A stretch of 5,310 bases of DNA from Rhodospirillaceae bacterium. GTDB lineage: Bacteria > Pseudomonadota > Alphaproteobacteria > Rhodospirillales > Magnetovibrionaceae. The notes below the pieces were generated by a model, which was not told the origin of the DNA, ran no database searches, and was given only the letters and a program-made list of their open reading frames with translations. A program made the position numbers and the translations under genes. Every line of letters begins with the position of its first letter. Within the stretch, counting starts at the first letter, position 1. Below, piece by piece: positions 1 to 5,310 of the stretch. The stretch covers positions 1 to 5,310 of the forward strand of contig JAOULV010000114.1 of assembly GCA_029881835.1 (NCBI GenBank). The letters run 5' to 3'.

Positions 1-142
1 AGCATTCATGGCACAGGCCACCGGGCGGGCTGACGATGGTTTTGCATCCCGGGCAGGTTGGCGGCAACATTACATCGAGCAATCTTTTTGCCGCTGACAC
101 GGCAAAAAAAGTGGGCGGGCGGGTTATGTGGTTTTTTTCCAT
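1..142 (-). CDS. comF: ComF family protein, N-terminal part (cut by window edge)
   Basis: Reading the minus strand from an ATG at 142 gives 47 codons that stay open to the left edge. The peptide contains LLDVMLPPTCPGC (residues 21-33) and GGLCHEC (41-47). This is the N-terminal zinc-ribbon layout of ComF-like proteins: a hydrophobic LLD..LPP lead, then two Cys-x2-Cys pairs (C30/C33 and C44/C47) expected to bind zinc. In this family a phosphoribosyltransferase-like domain follows, which would lie outside the window. ComF proteins are cytoplasmic and are linked to DNA uptake in competent bacteria, and more broadly to DNA metabolism; the biochemical role in alphaproteobacteria is unclear. The ATG at 142 is preceded by AAGGTG at 154-149 with sensible spacing. 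The first 14 residues carry no family signal, so a GTG at 100 (codon 15) is a possible but less likely start. The gene diverges from the next one. Confidence 0.85.
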   Translation of the reverse strand, partial: MEKNHITRPPTFFAVSAAKRLLDVMLPPTCPGCKTIVSPPGGLCHEC

Positions 143-187
143 AACCAACACCTTATCAAGATGACCGCCGTGTGTCATATAGGAACC
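143..187. promoter_or_regulatory. Divergent intergenic region between comF and the NDUFAF5-like gene
   Basis: Only 45 bases separate the two chosen starts, so the promoters for both genes must overlap each other or extend into the coding ends. For the plus strand, TTATCA (153-158) and CATATA (176-181) are 17 bases apart and loosely resemble -35 and -10 boxes. If used, transcription would begin close to the ATG at 188, giving a leaderless or very short leader. The match is weak, and I saw no convincing minus-strand promoter and no operator-like inverted repeat. Confidence 0.25.
149..154 (-). promoter_or_regulatory. Shine-Dalgarno of comF
   Basis: On the minus strand AAGGTG lies just upstream of the ATG at 142, with AAGG ending 8 bases before it. 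It supports that ATG as the comF start. It lies in the shared 45-base gap with the divergent gene. Confidence 0.5.
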
Positions 188-1096
188 ATGAATAGCAATG
201 CCCCCATGCAGGTTTTTGACCGAACCGCAGTTGCCCACCACCGCAACCGTGCCGCCAACGGGTTGGCCGAACATGATTTCTTGTTCATGGAGGCAGCCGA
301 CAGGTTGTGCGACCGTTTGGATGACGTAAAGCGCAAGTTTGAAACCGCCCTTGACCTTGGCTGTCATGGCGGCGAGGTCGCCAAAAACTTAGGCAGCCGG
401 GGCGGGATAAAAAATCTTATCCAAACAGACATTTCACCAAAAATGGTGGCCTTGGCCGAAAAAACCGGACACAAAGCCATGGTCGCAGATGAGGAAAACC
501 TGCCCTTTAATGATGCCACGTTTGATTTGGTCTTATCTAATTTATCGCTGCATTGGGTAAACGATTTACCCGGTGCATTAATACAAATAAGAAAATCATT
601 AAAACCCGATGGCTTGATGTTGGCTTCGGTTTTTGCCGAGCGCACATTGTGGGAATTGCGCGAAAGTTTTATGGCCGCAGAAATTGAAGTTGAAGGCGGC
701 ATCAGCCCGCGGGTTTCGCCATTTGCCACCGTGCAGGATTTAGGCTCGCTTTTAGGCCGCGCCGGATTTGTTTTGCCGGTGCTTGATACCGATACCATTA
801 CGGTTTCATACCCCGATGCTTTTAAGTTGATGGCCGACCTGCGCGGCATGGGGGAAAACGGTGCGGTTATGGGCAGACGCAAAACCTTCACCCGCGAAGA
901 TACAATTTTACGCGCGGCAAGTTATTATCAAGAAAAGTTTGCAGATAATGACGGGCGCATCCCCGCCACCTTTGACATTGTAACCATGACCGCGTGGTCG
1001 CCGGGGCCGAACCAGCCACAACCGTTAAAACCGGGAAGCGGCGAAGTGAACCTTTCATTGGTGCTTGAGCCAAAAACAGAAGAAGAAGCCAAATGA
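188..1096 (+). CDS. NDUFAF5-like SAM-fold protein (putative complex I assembly arginine hydroxylase)
   Basis: This 302-residue protein has a class I methyltransferase (Rossmann) fold and resembles mitochondrial NDUFAF5 along its whole length. Visible motifs, numbered from the ATG at 188, are MQVFDR at 7-12 (MNIFDR-like in the human protein), the SAM glycine motif LDLGCHGG at 55-62, TDIS at 80-83, DEENLPF at 101-107, SLHWVNDLP at 120-128, EVEGGISPRVSPF at 167-179, LLGRAGF, and LRGMGEN at 218-224. Human NDUFAF5 is known to hydroxylate a conserved arginine of NDUFS7, the NuoB equivalent, during complex I assembly. The same role on NuoB is inferred here. Automated annotation would probably say methyltransferase or BioC-like, but the conserved tail beyond the SAM fold argues against BioC. 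The start is uncertain. The ATG at 188 has AGGA at 181-184, closer than ideal, and the ATG at 206 (MQVFDR) begins exactly at the conserved block. A longer reading from 128 would overlap comF. The stop overlaps the sfsA start. Confidence 0.88.
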   Translation: MNSNAPMQVFDRTAVAHHRNRAANGLAEHDFLFMEAADRLCDRLDDVKRKFETALDLGCHGGEVAKNLGSRGGIKNLIQTDISPKMVALAEKTGHKAMVADEENLPFNDATFDLVLSNLSLHWVNDLPGALIQIRKSLKPDGLMLASVFAERTLWELRESFMAAEIEVEGGISPRVSPFATVQDLGSLLGRAGFVLPVLDTDTITVSYPDAFKLMADLRGMGENGAVMGRRKTFTREDTILRAASYYQEKFADNDGRIPATFDIVTMTAWSPGPNQPQPLKPGSGEVNLSLVLEPKTEEEAK

Positions 1097-1806
1097 AATT
1101 TGAAACCCCGCTTGTTTCAGGAAAATTGATAAAGCGTTACAAGCGTTTTTTGGCTGATGTTGAATTGGATGATGGCAAAATCATAACTGCGCACTGCGCC
1201 AATTCCGGTTCCATGCTGTCGCTTAATGTTCCGGGGGCCAAAGTCTGGCTGACACCGAATGATGATCCCAAACGAAAATTAAAATACACCTGGGAAATAA
1301 TCGAAATCGGCAAGACACGGGTTGGGATTAATACCCAGCACCCCAACCGCATTGTCACTGAGGCAATTGAAGCCGGAATAATTCCCGAACTTGCCGGTTA
1401 TGAAAACTTAAAACGCGAAGTCAAATACGGGGAAAATTCCCGCATTGATATATTGCTAAGTTCGCCCAACAAACCCGATTGCTATGTCGAAGTAAAAAAT
1501 GTGACCATGAAACGCGGTAAAAACAAAAATGATCCGGCCGAATTTCCAGATGCCGTAACCACGCGTGGCGCAAAACATTTAGTCGAACTTGCCAATATGG
1601 TTAAAAGCAAAAAACGTGCGGTGATGTTTTATCTGGTGCAAAGAACCGATAGCAAAAGCTTTACCTTGGCATCCGATATTGACCCGGTTTATGCCAAAGA
1701 ATTCGCCAAGGCCAGAAAGGCCGGGGTCGAGATAATTGCCTATAATTGCCAAATAACCCCCAAAAAAATAGGCATTTCTGGGCCATGTGCACTTAATGGG
1801 CTATAG
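1093..1806 (+). CDS. sfsA: SfsA family protein (sugar fermentation stimulation protein A homologue)
   Basis: This 237-residue protein is full length and matches SfsA throughout. Signature segments are LIKRYKRFLADVEL (12-25), HCANSGSM (34-41), TWE (66-68), NRIVTEAI (85-92), EVKYGENSRID (109-119), CYVEVKNVT (130-138), FPDAVTTRGAKHL (151-163), and GVEIIAYNCQIT near the end. SfsA belongs to a PD-(D/E)xK nuclease-like fold group. D119 in SRID and E133/K135 in EVK fit the acidic and lysine positions of that core, so a nuclease or nucleic-acid-binding role is plausible. The E. coli gene was named because overexpression aids maltose use, and its real activity is not settled. The N-terminal part (about 12-80) fits an OB-like nucleic-acid-binding domain (family knowledge). 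The ATG at 1093 overlaps the upstream stop in ATGA, suggesting translational coupling. The upstream ribosome site is only purine-rich (AGAAGAAG). The protein is cytoplasmic. Confidence 0.96.
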   Translation: MKFETPLVSGKLIKRYKRFLADVELDDGKIITAHCANSGSMLSLNVPGAKVWLTPNDDPKRKLKYTWEIIEIGKTRVGINTQHPNRIVTEAIEAGIIPELAGYENLKREVKYGENSRIDILLSSPNKPDCYVEVKNVTMKRGKNKNDPAEFPDAVTTRGAKHLVELANMVKSKKRAVMFYLVQRTDSKSFTLASDIDPVYAKEFAKARKAGVEIIAYNCQITPKKIGISGPCALNGL

Positions 1807-1884
1807 GGGTATAGAGATTTTTGTAAAAGTAACTATATTCAATAAAACGCCCTTAAAAACAGAAATATTGAGCCAAGACTTAAA
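1807..1884 (+). promoter_or_regulatory. AT-rich gap before map, probable promoter region
   Basis: These 78 bases between sfsA and map are clearly richer in A and T than the flanking genes. TATATT at 1834-1839 could serve as a -10 box, but I see no good -35 hexamer 16-18 bases upstream. There is no hairpin followed by a T tract, so transcription from sfsA may continue into map. The ribosome site for map is weak: AAGA at 1875-1878, or GAG at 1870-1872. Confidence 0.3.
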
Positions 1885-2679
1885 ATGCATGAAGCCAAAA
1901 GAATAGTTATCCACCAACCCGAAGATTTTAACGGCATGCGCAAGGCCGGAAAGTTGGCGGCCGAAACATTAGACATGATAACCCCGTATGTTGTTCCCGG
2001 TGTCAGCACCGATGAACTAGACAGGCTTTGTCATGAATTTATTGTTGATAACGGGGCCATCCCCTCGCCGCTTAATTATCGCGGTTATCCGAAATCTATT
2101 TGCACCTCCATCAACCATGTGGTCTGTCACGGCATACCGGGCGACAAAACATTAAAAGACGGCGACATTATAAATATTGATGTCACCGTTACCCTTGATG
2201 GCTGGTTTGGCGATACATCGAGAATGTTTAACGTTGGTAAAGTTGGGGTAAAAGCACAAAAACTTATTGATGTAACCTTTGCCGCAATGTGGGAAGGCAT
2301 AAACGTGGTTAAACCCGGTGCCACCACCGGCGATATTGGGCACGCCATTCAAAAATATGCCGAAGGGCATAAATATTCGGTGGTGCGCGATTTTTGTGGC
2401 CATGGCTTAGGCCGGGTGTTTCACGATGTGCCAAACATCATGCATTATGGCAACCCCGGTGAAGGGGCGATGTTAAAAGAAGGAATGTTTTTTACCATCG
2501 AGCCGATGATTAACCTTGGCAAGTATGATGTAAAAATACTGCAAGACGGCTGGACCGCAGTAACCCGTGATAAAACCCTATCGGCCCAGTTTGAACATTC
2601 CATCGCTGTAACCAAAGATGGGTTTGAGGTCTTTACCCGTTCGCCCGCCGGGCTGGACAAACCACCTTATAACGCCTGA
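1885..2679 (+). CDS. map: Type I methionine aminopeptidase
   Basis: This enzyme removes the initiator methionine from new cytoplasmic proteins after deformylation, when the second residue is small. The 264-residue length equals that of E. coli MetAP-Ia, with no extra N-terminal zinc-finger extension. All five metal ligands of the pita-bread fold are present: D99 (in NIDV), D110 (in FGDTS), H173 (in CGHGLG), E206 (in TIEPM) and E237 (in QFEHS). The substrate-side histidines H82 (VCHGIP) and H180 (RVFHDVP) are also intact. Other family blocks are MRKAGKLAAETLDM (18-31), GVSTDELD (39-46) and YRGYPKSICTSIN (65-77). The ATG at 1885 gives the expected short lead of about 17 residues before the first block. 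The gene starts 78 bases after sfsA and ends 12 bases before radC, so it probably shares a transcript with radC. Nothing is unusual apart from the weak ribosome site. Confidence 0.98.
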   Translation: MHEAKRIVIHQPEDFNGMRKAGKLAAETLDMITPYVVPGVSTDELDRLCHEFIVDNGAIPSPLNYRGYPKSICTSINHVVCHGIPGDKTLKDGDIINIDVTVTLDGWFGDTSRMFNVGKVGVKAQKLIDVTFAAMWEGINVVKPGATTGDIGHAIQKYAEGHKYSVVRDFCGHGLGRVFHDVPNIMHYGNPGEGAMLKEGMFFTIEPMINLGKYDVKILQDGWTAVTRDKTLSAQFEHSIAVTKDGFEVFTRSPAGLDKPPYNA

Positions 2680-2691
2680 GCGCAAACCAAA

Positions 2692-3384
2692 ATGAGCGAA
2701 AAAGATAACCTCAAACCGCATTATGCCGGGCACCGGGCACGCCTGCGTGAACGTTTCGTCAAGGCCGGGGCAAATTCGCTTCCTGATTATGAACTTATTG
2801 AGCTTTTGCTTTTTGGCGCAATGCCCAGACGCGACGTAAAACCAATAGCCAAAGCATTGTTAAATAAATTTGGCTCGCTGGGCGGGGTATTGGACGGTGA
2901 CGTTAAGGCATTAGCAGATGTAGAAGGCATGGGCGAAGTAGCGGCCATAAATTTAAAAACCGTGCGCGAGGCAGCGGTCAGGATGCTGGGCCAAGAAATT
3001 ATGAACAAACCGGTGCTGGAAAACTGGCAGGCATTGGTTGATTATTGCCGCACATCAATGGGCGGGAATAAAAAAGAACAATTCAGGATTTTGTTTTTAA
3101 ATAAAAAAAACGCGCTTATTGCCGATGAATTACAACAAGACGGAACCATAGACCACACACCGGTATACCCACGCGAAGTAATTAAACGCGCGCTTGATTT
3201 GGGTGCCAGCGCATTAATACTGGTGCACAACCATCCCAGCGGTGATACCAAACCATCAAAGGCAGATATTGATATGACCATGGAAATCCAGGACGCCGGA
3301 TTAAAACTGGGAATTGAACTGCATGATCACATAATCGTATCAAGTGTTGGGCACACATCATTTAAAAATGAAGGGCTGTTGTAA
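2692..3384 (+). CDS. radC: RadC family protein (MPN+/JAB domain)
   Basis: This is a full-length 230-residue RadC. The N-terminal half has the UPF0758-type helical region, with HRARLRERF (14-22), LPDYELIELLLFGAMPRRD (30-48), and a helix-hairpin-helix-like stretch around LADVEGMGEVAAINLK (75-89). The C-terminal MPN+/JAMM-type metalloprotease fold starts near 107. It has a candidate catalytic glutamate, E129 in KKEQFRILFLN, and the zinc motif HNHPSGDTKPSKADID at 179-194, where H179, H181 and D192 should bind metal. The domain is therefore expected to be active, but the substrate is unknown. The old DNA-repair assignment is doubtful, because the E. coli radC102 mutation was later mapped to recG. 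The ATG at 2692 lies 12 bases after map, with the weak site TGAGCG spanning the map stop. The protein is probably cytoplasmic and co-transcribed with map. Confidence 0.96.
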   Translation: MSEKDNLKPHYAGHRARLRERFVKAGANSLPDYELIELLLFGAMPRRDVKPIAKALLNKFGSLGGVLDGDVKALADVEGMGEVAAINLKTVREAAVRMLGQEIMNKPVLENWQALVDYCRTSMGGNKKEQFRILFLNKKNALIADELQQDGTIDHTPVYPREVIKRALDLGASALILVHNHPSGDTKPSKADIDMTMEIQDAGLKLGIELHDHIIVSSVGHTSFKNEGLL

Positions 3385-3400
3385 AAAATTGACGCAACCA

Positions 3401-4657
3401 ATGACCTCCCCCTCGCCTACAACACCAGCCCTATCGCCCATTATCGTGCTTCGGGTTTTTATGCCTTTTGCGTTGGGGTATTTTCTTTCTTATACCTATC
3501 GCACCGTTAATGCGGTAATCGCGCCCGATCTGGTGGCCGAGCTTGGCCTTAATGCCGATGTGTTGGGGCTTTTAACCAGCGCATATTTTTTAAGCTTTGC
3601 CGCATTTCAATTGCCGCTGGGAATATTGCTTGACCATTATGGCCCCCGCCGGGTCGAAGCCGCGTTGTTATTATTTGCGGCCCTTGGGGCGTGGCTGTTT
3701 GCGATTGCGGAAAATATTCCGGCATTAATTGTGGCGCGCGGGCTTATTGGTTTTGGGGTATCGGCGTGCCTGATGGCATCTTTTAAAGCCTACGTCATGT
3801 GGTTTCCTAAGGAAAAACTGCCTTTAATAAACGGCTTTCAATTAATGGCGGGTGGCTTGGGCGCACTGGTTGCGACCCAACCGGTTGAAGCATTGCTAAC
3901 CATTACCGATTGGCGCGGGGTATTTTTGCTGTTGGGCGGGGTAACGGTTTTTTCCGCCTTGATGATTTTTTTCGTCGTTCCCGATGGCAAGCACAAACAC
4001 GTTGATGCAAAATTTATTGACGCGGTAAAAGGCGTTGGCGAGGTTTTTTCCAGCCCGCTTTTTTGGCGGGTGGCCCCCATCACGGTGATGAGTCAGGCAA
4101 CATTTCTTTCAACCCAGTCTTTGTGGACCGGCCCGTGGATGCGCGATGTGGCCGGCATGGGGCGCGATGATGTGGCATTTGCTTTGTTATTGATTGCCGC
4201 TTCAATGGTTTTTGGTTTTTTATTTTGGGGCATGGCCGCTGAACGGTTGGGTAAAAAATATAAAATTCGCCCGCTTTCGGTTGGGCTGGTGGGGATGACA
4301 TTATTTTCGCTTATCCAGGGAATTATAATAATGGCACCAACCGATATGGCGGTTGAGGCATGGATGGCATTTGGCTTTTTGGGAACCAGCGGCATTTTAT
4401 CATATGCCGCCCTTTCACAATCGTTTCCCCATCATTTGGCGGGCAGGGTTAATACCGGAATTAACCTGTTGGCTTTTGTCATGGCATTTGCCGGGCAATG
4501 GCTAACCGGGGTTATCATAAATATGTTTTCGAGCAATGCCTTGGGCTACGCACCCGAAGGATATGCCTGGGCCTTTGCCGCGTTGCTTTTGCTGCAGGTT
4601 TTAACGCTTATTTGGTACGCAATTTACCGCAAAGGCGGGGAAACCCAGCACCTTTAA
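3401..4657 (+). CDS. Major facilitator superfamily transporter, substrate unknown
   Basis: From the ATG at 3401 this is a 418-residue inner-membrane protein with about 12 hydrophobic segments, roughly at residues 12-34, 53-78, 85-103, 107-131, 142-165, 172-194, 222-243, 257-277, 292-312, 316-337, 348-375 and 387-408. The MFS loop 2-3 motif A is clear as GILLDHYGPRRV (74-85), and a charged central loop (KHKHVDAK) separates the two halves. TM1 carries FLSYTYRTVNAVIAPDL, in which a conserved-looking arginine sits inside the first helix. That pattern occurs in many anion or organic-acid MFS carriers, but it does not fix the substrate. Drug efflux, organic acid uptake or nitrate/nitrite-like transport are all possible. 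The start is uncertain: ATG 3401 follows radC by 16 bases, while ATG 3368 and GTG 3344 in the same frame would overlap the radC end. None has a good Shine-Dalgarno. ATG 3401 gives the usual short cytoplasmic N-terminus, and close spacing suggests co-transcription with map and radC. Confidence 0.9.
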   Translation: MTSPSPTTPALSPIIVLRVFMPFALGYFLSYTYRTVNAVIAPDLVAELGLNADVLGLLTSAYFLSFAAFQLPLGILLDHYGPRRVEAALLLFAALGAWLFAIAENIPALIVARGLIGFGVSACLMASFKAYVMWFPKEKLPLINGFQLMAGGLGALVATQPVEALLTITDWRGVFLLLGGVTVFSALMIFFVVPDGKHKHVDAKFIDAVKGVGEVFSSPLFWRVAPITVMSQATFLSTQSLWTGPWMRDVAGMGRDDVAFALLLIAASMVFGFLFWGMAAERLGKKYKIRPLSVGLVGMTLFSLIQGIIIMAPTDMAVEAWMAFGFLGTSGILSYAALSQSFPHHLAGRVNTGINLLAFVMAFAGQWLTGVIINMFSSNALGYAPEGYAWAFAALLLLQVLTLIWYAIYRKGGETQHL

Positions 4658-4765
4658 AGGGGCAACAATCTAATATTTATTCGTGCCCAATACTGGTCGT
4701 GGGCCGTAAAACCCTGTATAGAATCGGGGTAAATACACACCACCCACCCACCGGAGAAGTTTTTT
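4658..4765 (+). promoter_or_regulatory. Gap and leader upstream of purB, likely promoter region
   Basis: These 108 bases separate the transporter from purB. TATAGA at 4717-4722 is a possible -10 box, with TGGTCG at 4694-4699 a poor -35 at 17-base spacing. The last 30 bases before the ribosome site are an A/C-rich tract with repeated CCAC units (about 4734-4752), probably an unstructured leader. I see no purine riboswitch architecture and no terminator: the short inverted repeat GCCCA/TGGGC (4685-4689 and 4700-4704) has a 10-base loop and no following T tract. Confidence 0.35.
4753..4759 (+). promoter_or_regulatory. Shine-Dalgarno of purB
   Basis: GGAGAAG lies with its GGAG core 9 bases before the ATG at 4766. 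It is the strongest ribosome site on the plus strand of this window and fixes the purB start. Confidence 0.7.
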
Positions 4766-5310
4766 ATGATTCCGCGTTATTCCCGCCCTGAAATGGTCGC
4801 CATCTGGGAGGCCGCAAACAAATTTCGCATCTGGTTTGAAATTGAAGCCCACGCCTGTGATGCCTTGGCCGAGCTTGGCGTCATTCCGGCTGAGGCCGCC
4901 AAGGCAGTATGGAAAAACGGGCAAAAAGAATACACCCCTGAGCGCATAGCCCGGATTGATGAAATTGAACTTGAAACCAAGCACGACGTAATCGCCTTTT
5001 TGACCGAACTGGCCGAACACGTGGGCGAAGACGCAAGGTTTGTACACCAAGGGATGACCAGTTCCGACGTATTGGATACCTGCCTTTCGGTGCAAATGAT
5101 GCAGGCGGCGGATATTTTGCTTTCAGACATTGATGATTTACTGGCGGCATTAAAAACCCGTGCGATGGAAACCAAAATGATGCCGACCATCGGGCGCAGC
5201 CATGGCATTCATGCCGAACCGACGACCTTTGGTATTAAGATGGCGCGTTTTTATGCCGAATTCATGCGCAACCGTGAACGCCTTGTGGCAGCCAAAGAAG
5301 GTATCGCAAC
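4766..5310 (+). CDS. purB: Adenylosuccinate lyase, N-terminal part (cut by window edge)
   Basis: PurB is a cytoplasmic homotetramer that acts twice in purine metabolism, eliminating fumarate from SAICAR and from adenylosuccinate. The window holds 181 codons of a protein that is normally about 430 residues, and the frame is open to the right edge. Family segments are MIPRYSRPEMVAIW (1-14), with the substrate-phosphate RYSRPEM motif, FEIEAHACDALAELGVIP (24-41), TKHDVIAF (71-78) with H73, FVHQGMTSSDVLDT (92-105) with H94 and the TSSD substrate loop, and GRSHGIHAEPTTFG (143-156) with H146 and H149. This is the B. subtilis-like short form, not the E. coli-like long form. The fumarase-superfamily signature loop (SSxMPxKxNP) falls beyond the window and cannot be checked. 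A strong Shine-Dalgarno and a 108-base upstream gap suggest its own promoter. Confidence 0.97.
   Translation, partial: MIPRYSRPEMVAIWEAANKFRIWFEIEAHACDALAELGVIPAEAAKAVWKNGQKEYTPERIARIDEIELETKHDVIAFLTELAEHVGEDARFVHQGMTSSDVLDTCLSVQMMQAADILLSDIDDLLAALKTRAMETKMMPTIGRSHGIHAEPTTFGIKMARFYAEFMRNRERLVAAKEGIA

Noticed and set aside
113..123. GGGCGGGCGGG run that might form a G-quadruplex
   Set aside because: Only three G triplets are present, with no fourth nearby, and the complement encodes part of the comF N-terminus.
364..891. Minus-strand open frame of 175 codons opposite the NDUFAF5-like gene
   Set aside because: It lies fully antisense to a well-supported gene, has no recognisable family motif and no ribosome site, and is explained by codon bias of the real gene.
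4054..4070. CCCGC and GCGGG hairpin around a T run, resembling a terminator element
   Set aside because: The T run is in the loop, not after the stem, and the element lies inside the transporter coding sequence, where it encodes normal residues.
4651..4660. Perfect 10-base palindrome CCTTTAAAGG at the transporter stop codon
   Set aside because: It is too short for a terminator stem with a loop, has no T tract, and such palindromes are expected by chance.
4685..4704. Short inverted repeat GCCCA/TGGGC upstream of purB as a possible terminator or operator
   Set aside because: The stem is five base pairs with a ten-base loop and no T tract, so it is not convincing as a terminator; as an operator there is no second line of support.
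4498..4791. Plus-strand frame of 97 codons across the transporter end and purB start
   Set aside because: It overlaps both real genes out of frame and has no family signal, so it is not a credible small gene.
4670..5208. Several minus-strand open frames opposite the start of purB
   Set aside because: They overlap each other and are antisense to a clear PurB reading frame; their residue composition is that of shadow translations.

Overview
This window is a compact chromosomal segment that reads as an alphaproteobacterial housekeeping region. The best lineage clue is the first complete gene. It is an unusually clear relative of the mitochondrial complex I assembly factor NDUFAF5, a protein shared mainly by alphaproteobacteria and mitochondria. 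The sfsA, map and radC neighbourhood is also familiar from alphaproteobacteria (recalled, not searched). Base composition looks close to half GC by eye, with many A and T runs and weak ribosome binding sites. I cannot name the order or genus.

Layout: the left edge holds the first 47 codons of a comF-type gene on the minus strand, with its zinc-ribbon cysteines visible. A 45-base divergent gap separates it from a plus-strand series. That series begins with the NDUFAF5-like SAM-fold gene, whose stop overlaps the start of sfsA as ATGA. A 78-base AT-rich gap follows, then map (type I methionine aminopeptidase), radC (MPN+/JAB domain protein) 12 bases later, and a 12-helix major facilitator transporter about 16 bases after radC. 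A 108-base gap with an A/C-rich leader and a good Shine-Dalgarno leads into purB (adenylosuccinate lyase), which is cut by the right edge after 181 codons.

The genes look like two or three short transcription units: NDUFAF5-like plus sfsA; map, radC and the transporter; and purB. They do not form one pathway. They cover respiratory complex maturation, an SfsA protein of uncertain role, N-terminal methionine removal, RadC of uncertain role, export or uptake of an unknown solute, and purine synthesis. All key catalytic or metal-binding residues that should be visible are intact. I saw no frameshift, mobile element, tRNA, rRNA, CRISPR array or convincing intrinsic terminator.

I did not find evidence of a previously undescribed system. 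The points most worth a second look are the probable hydroxylase role of the NDUFAF5-like protein, the tight comF divergent junction, two uncertain start codons, and the transporter of unknown substrate.
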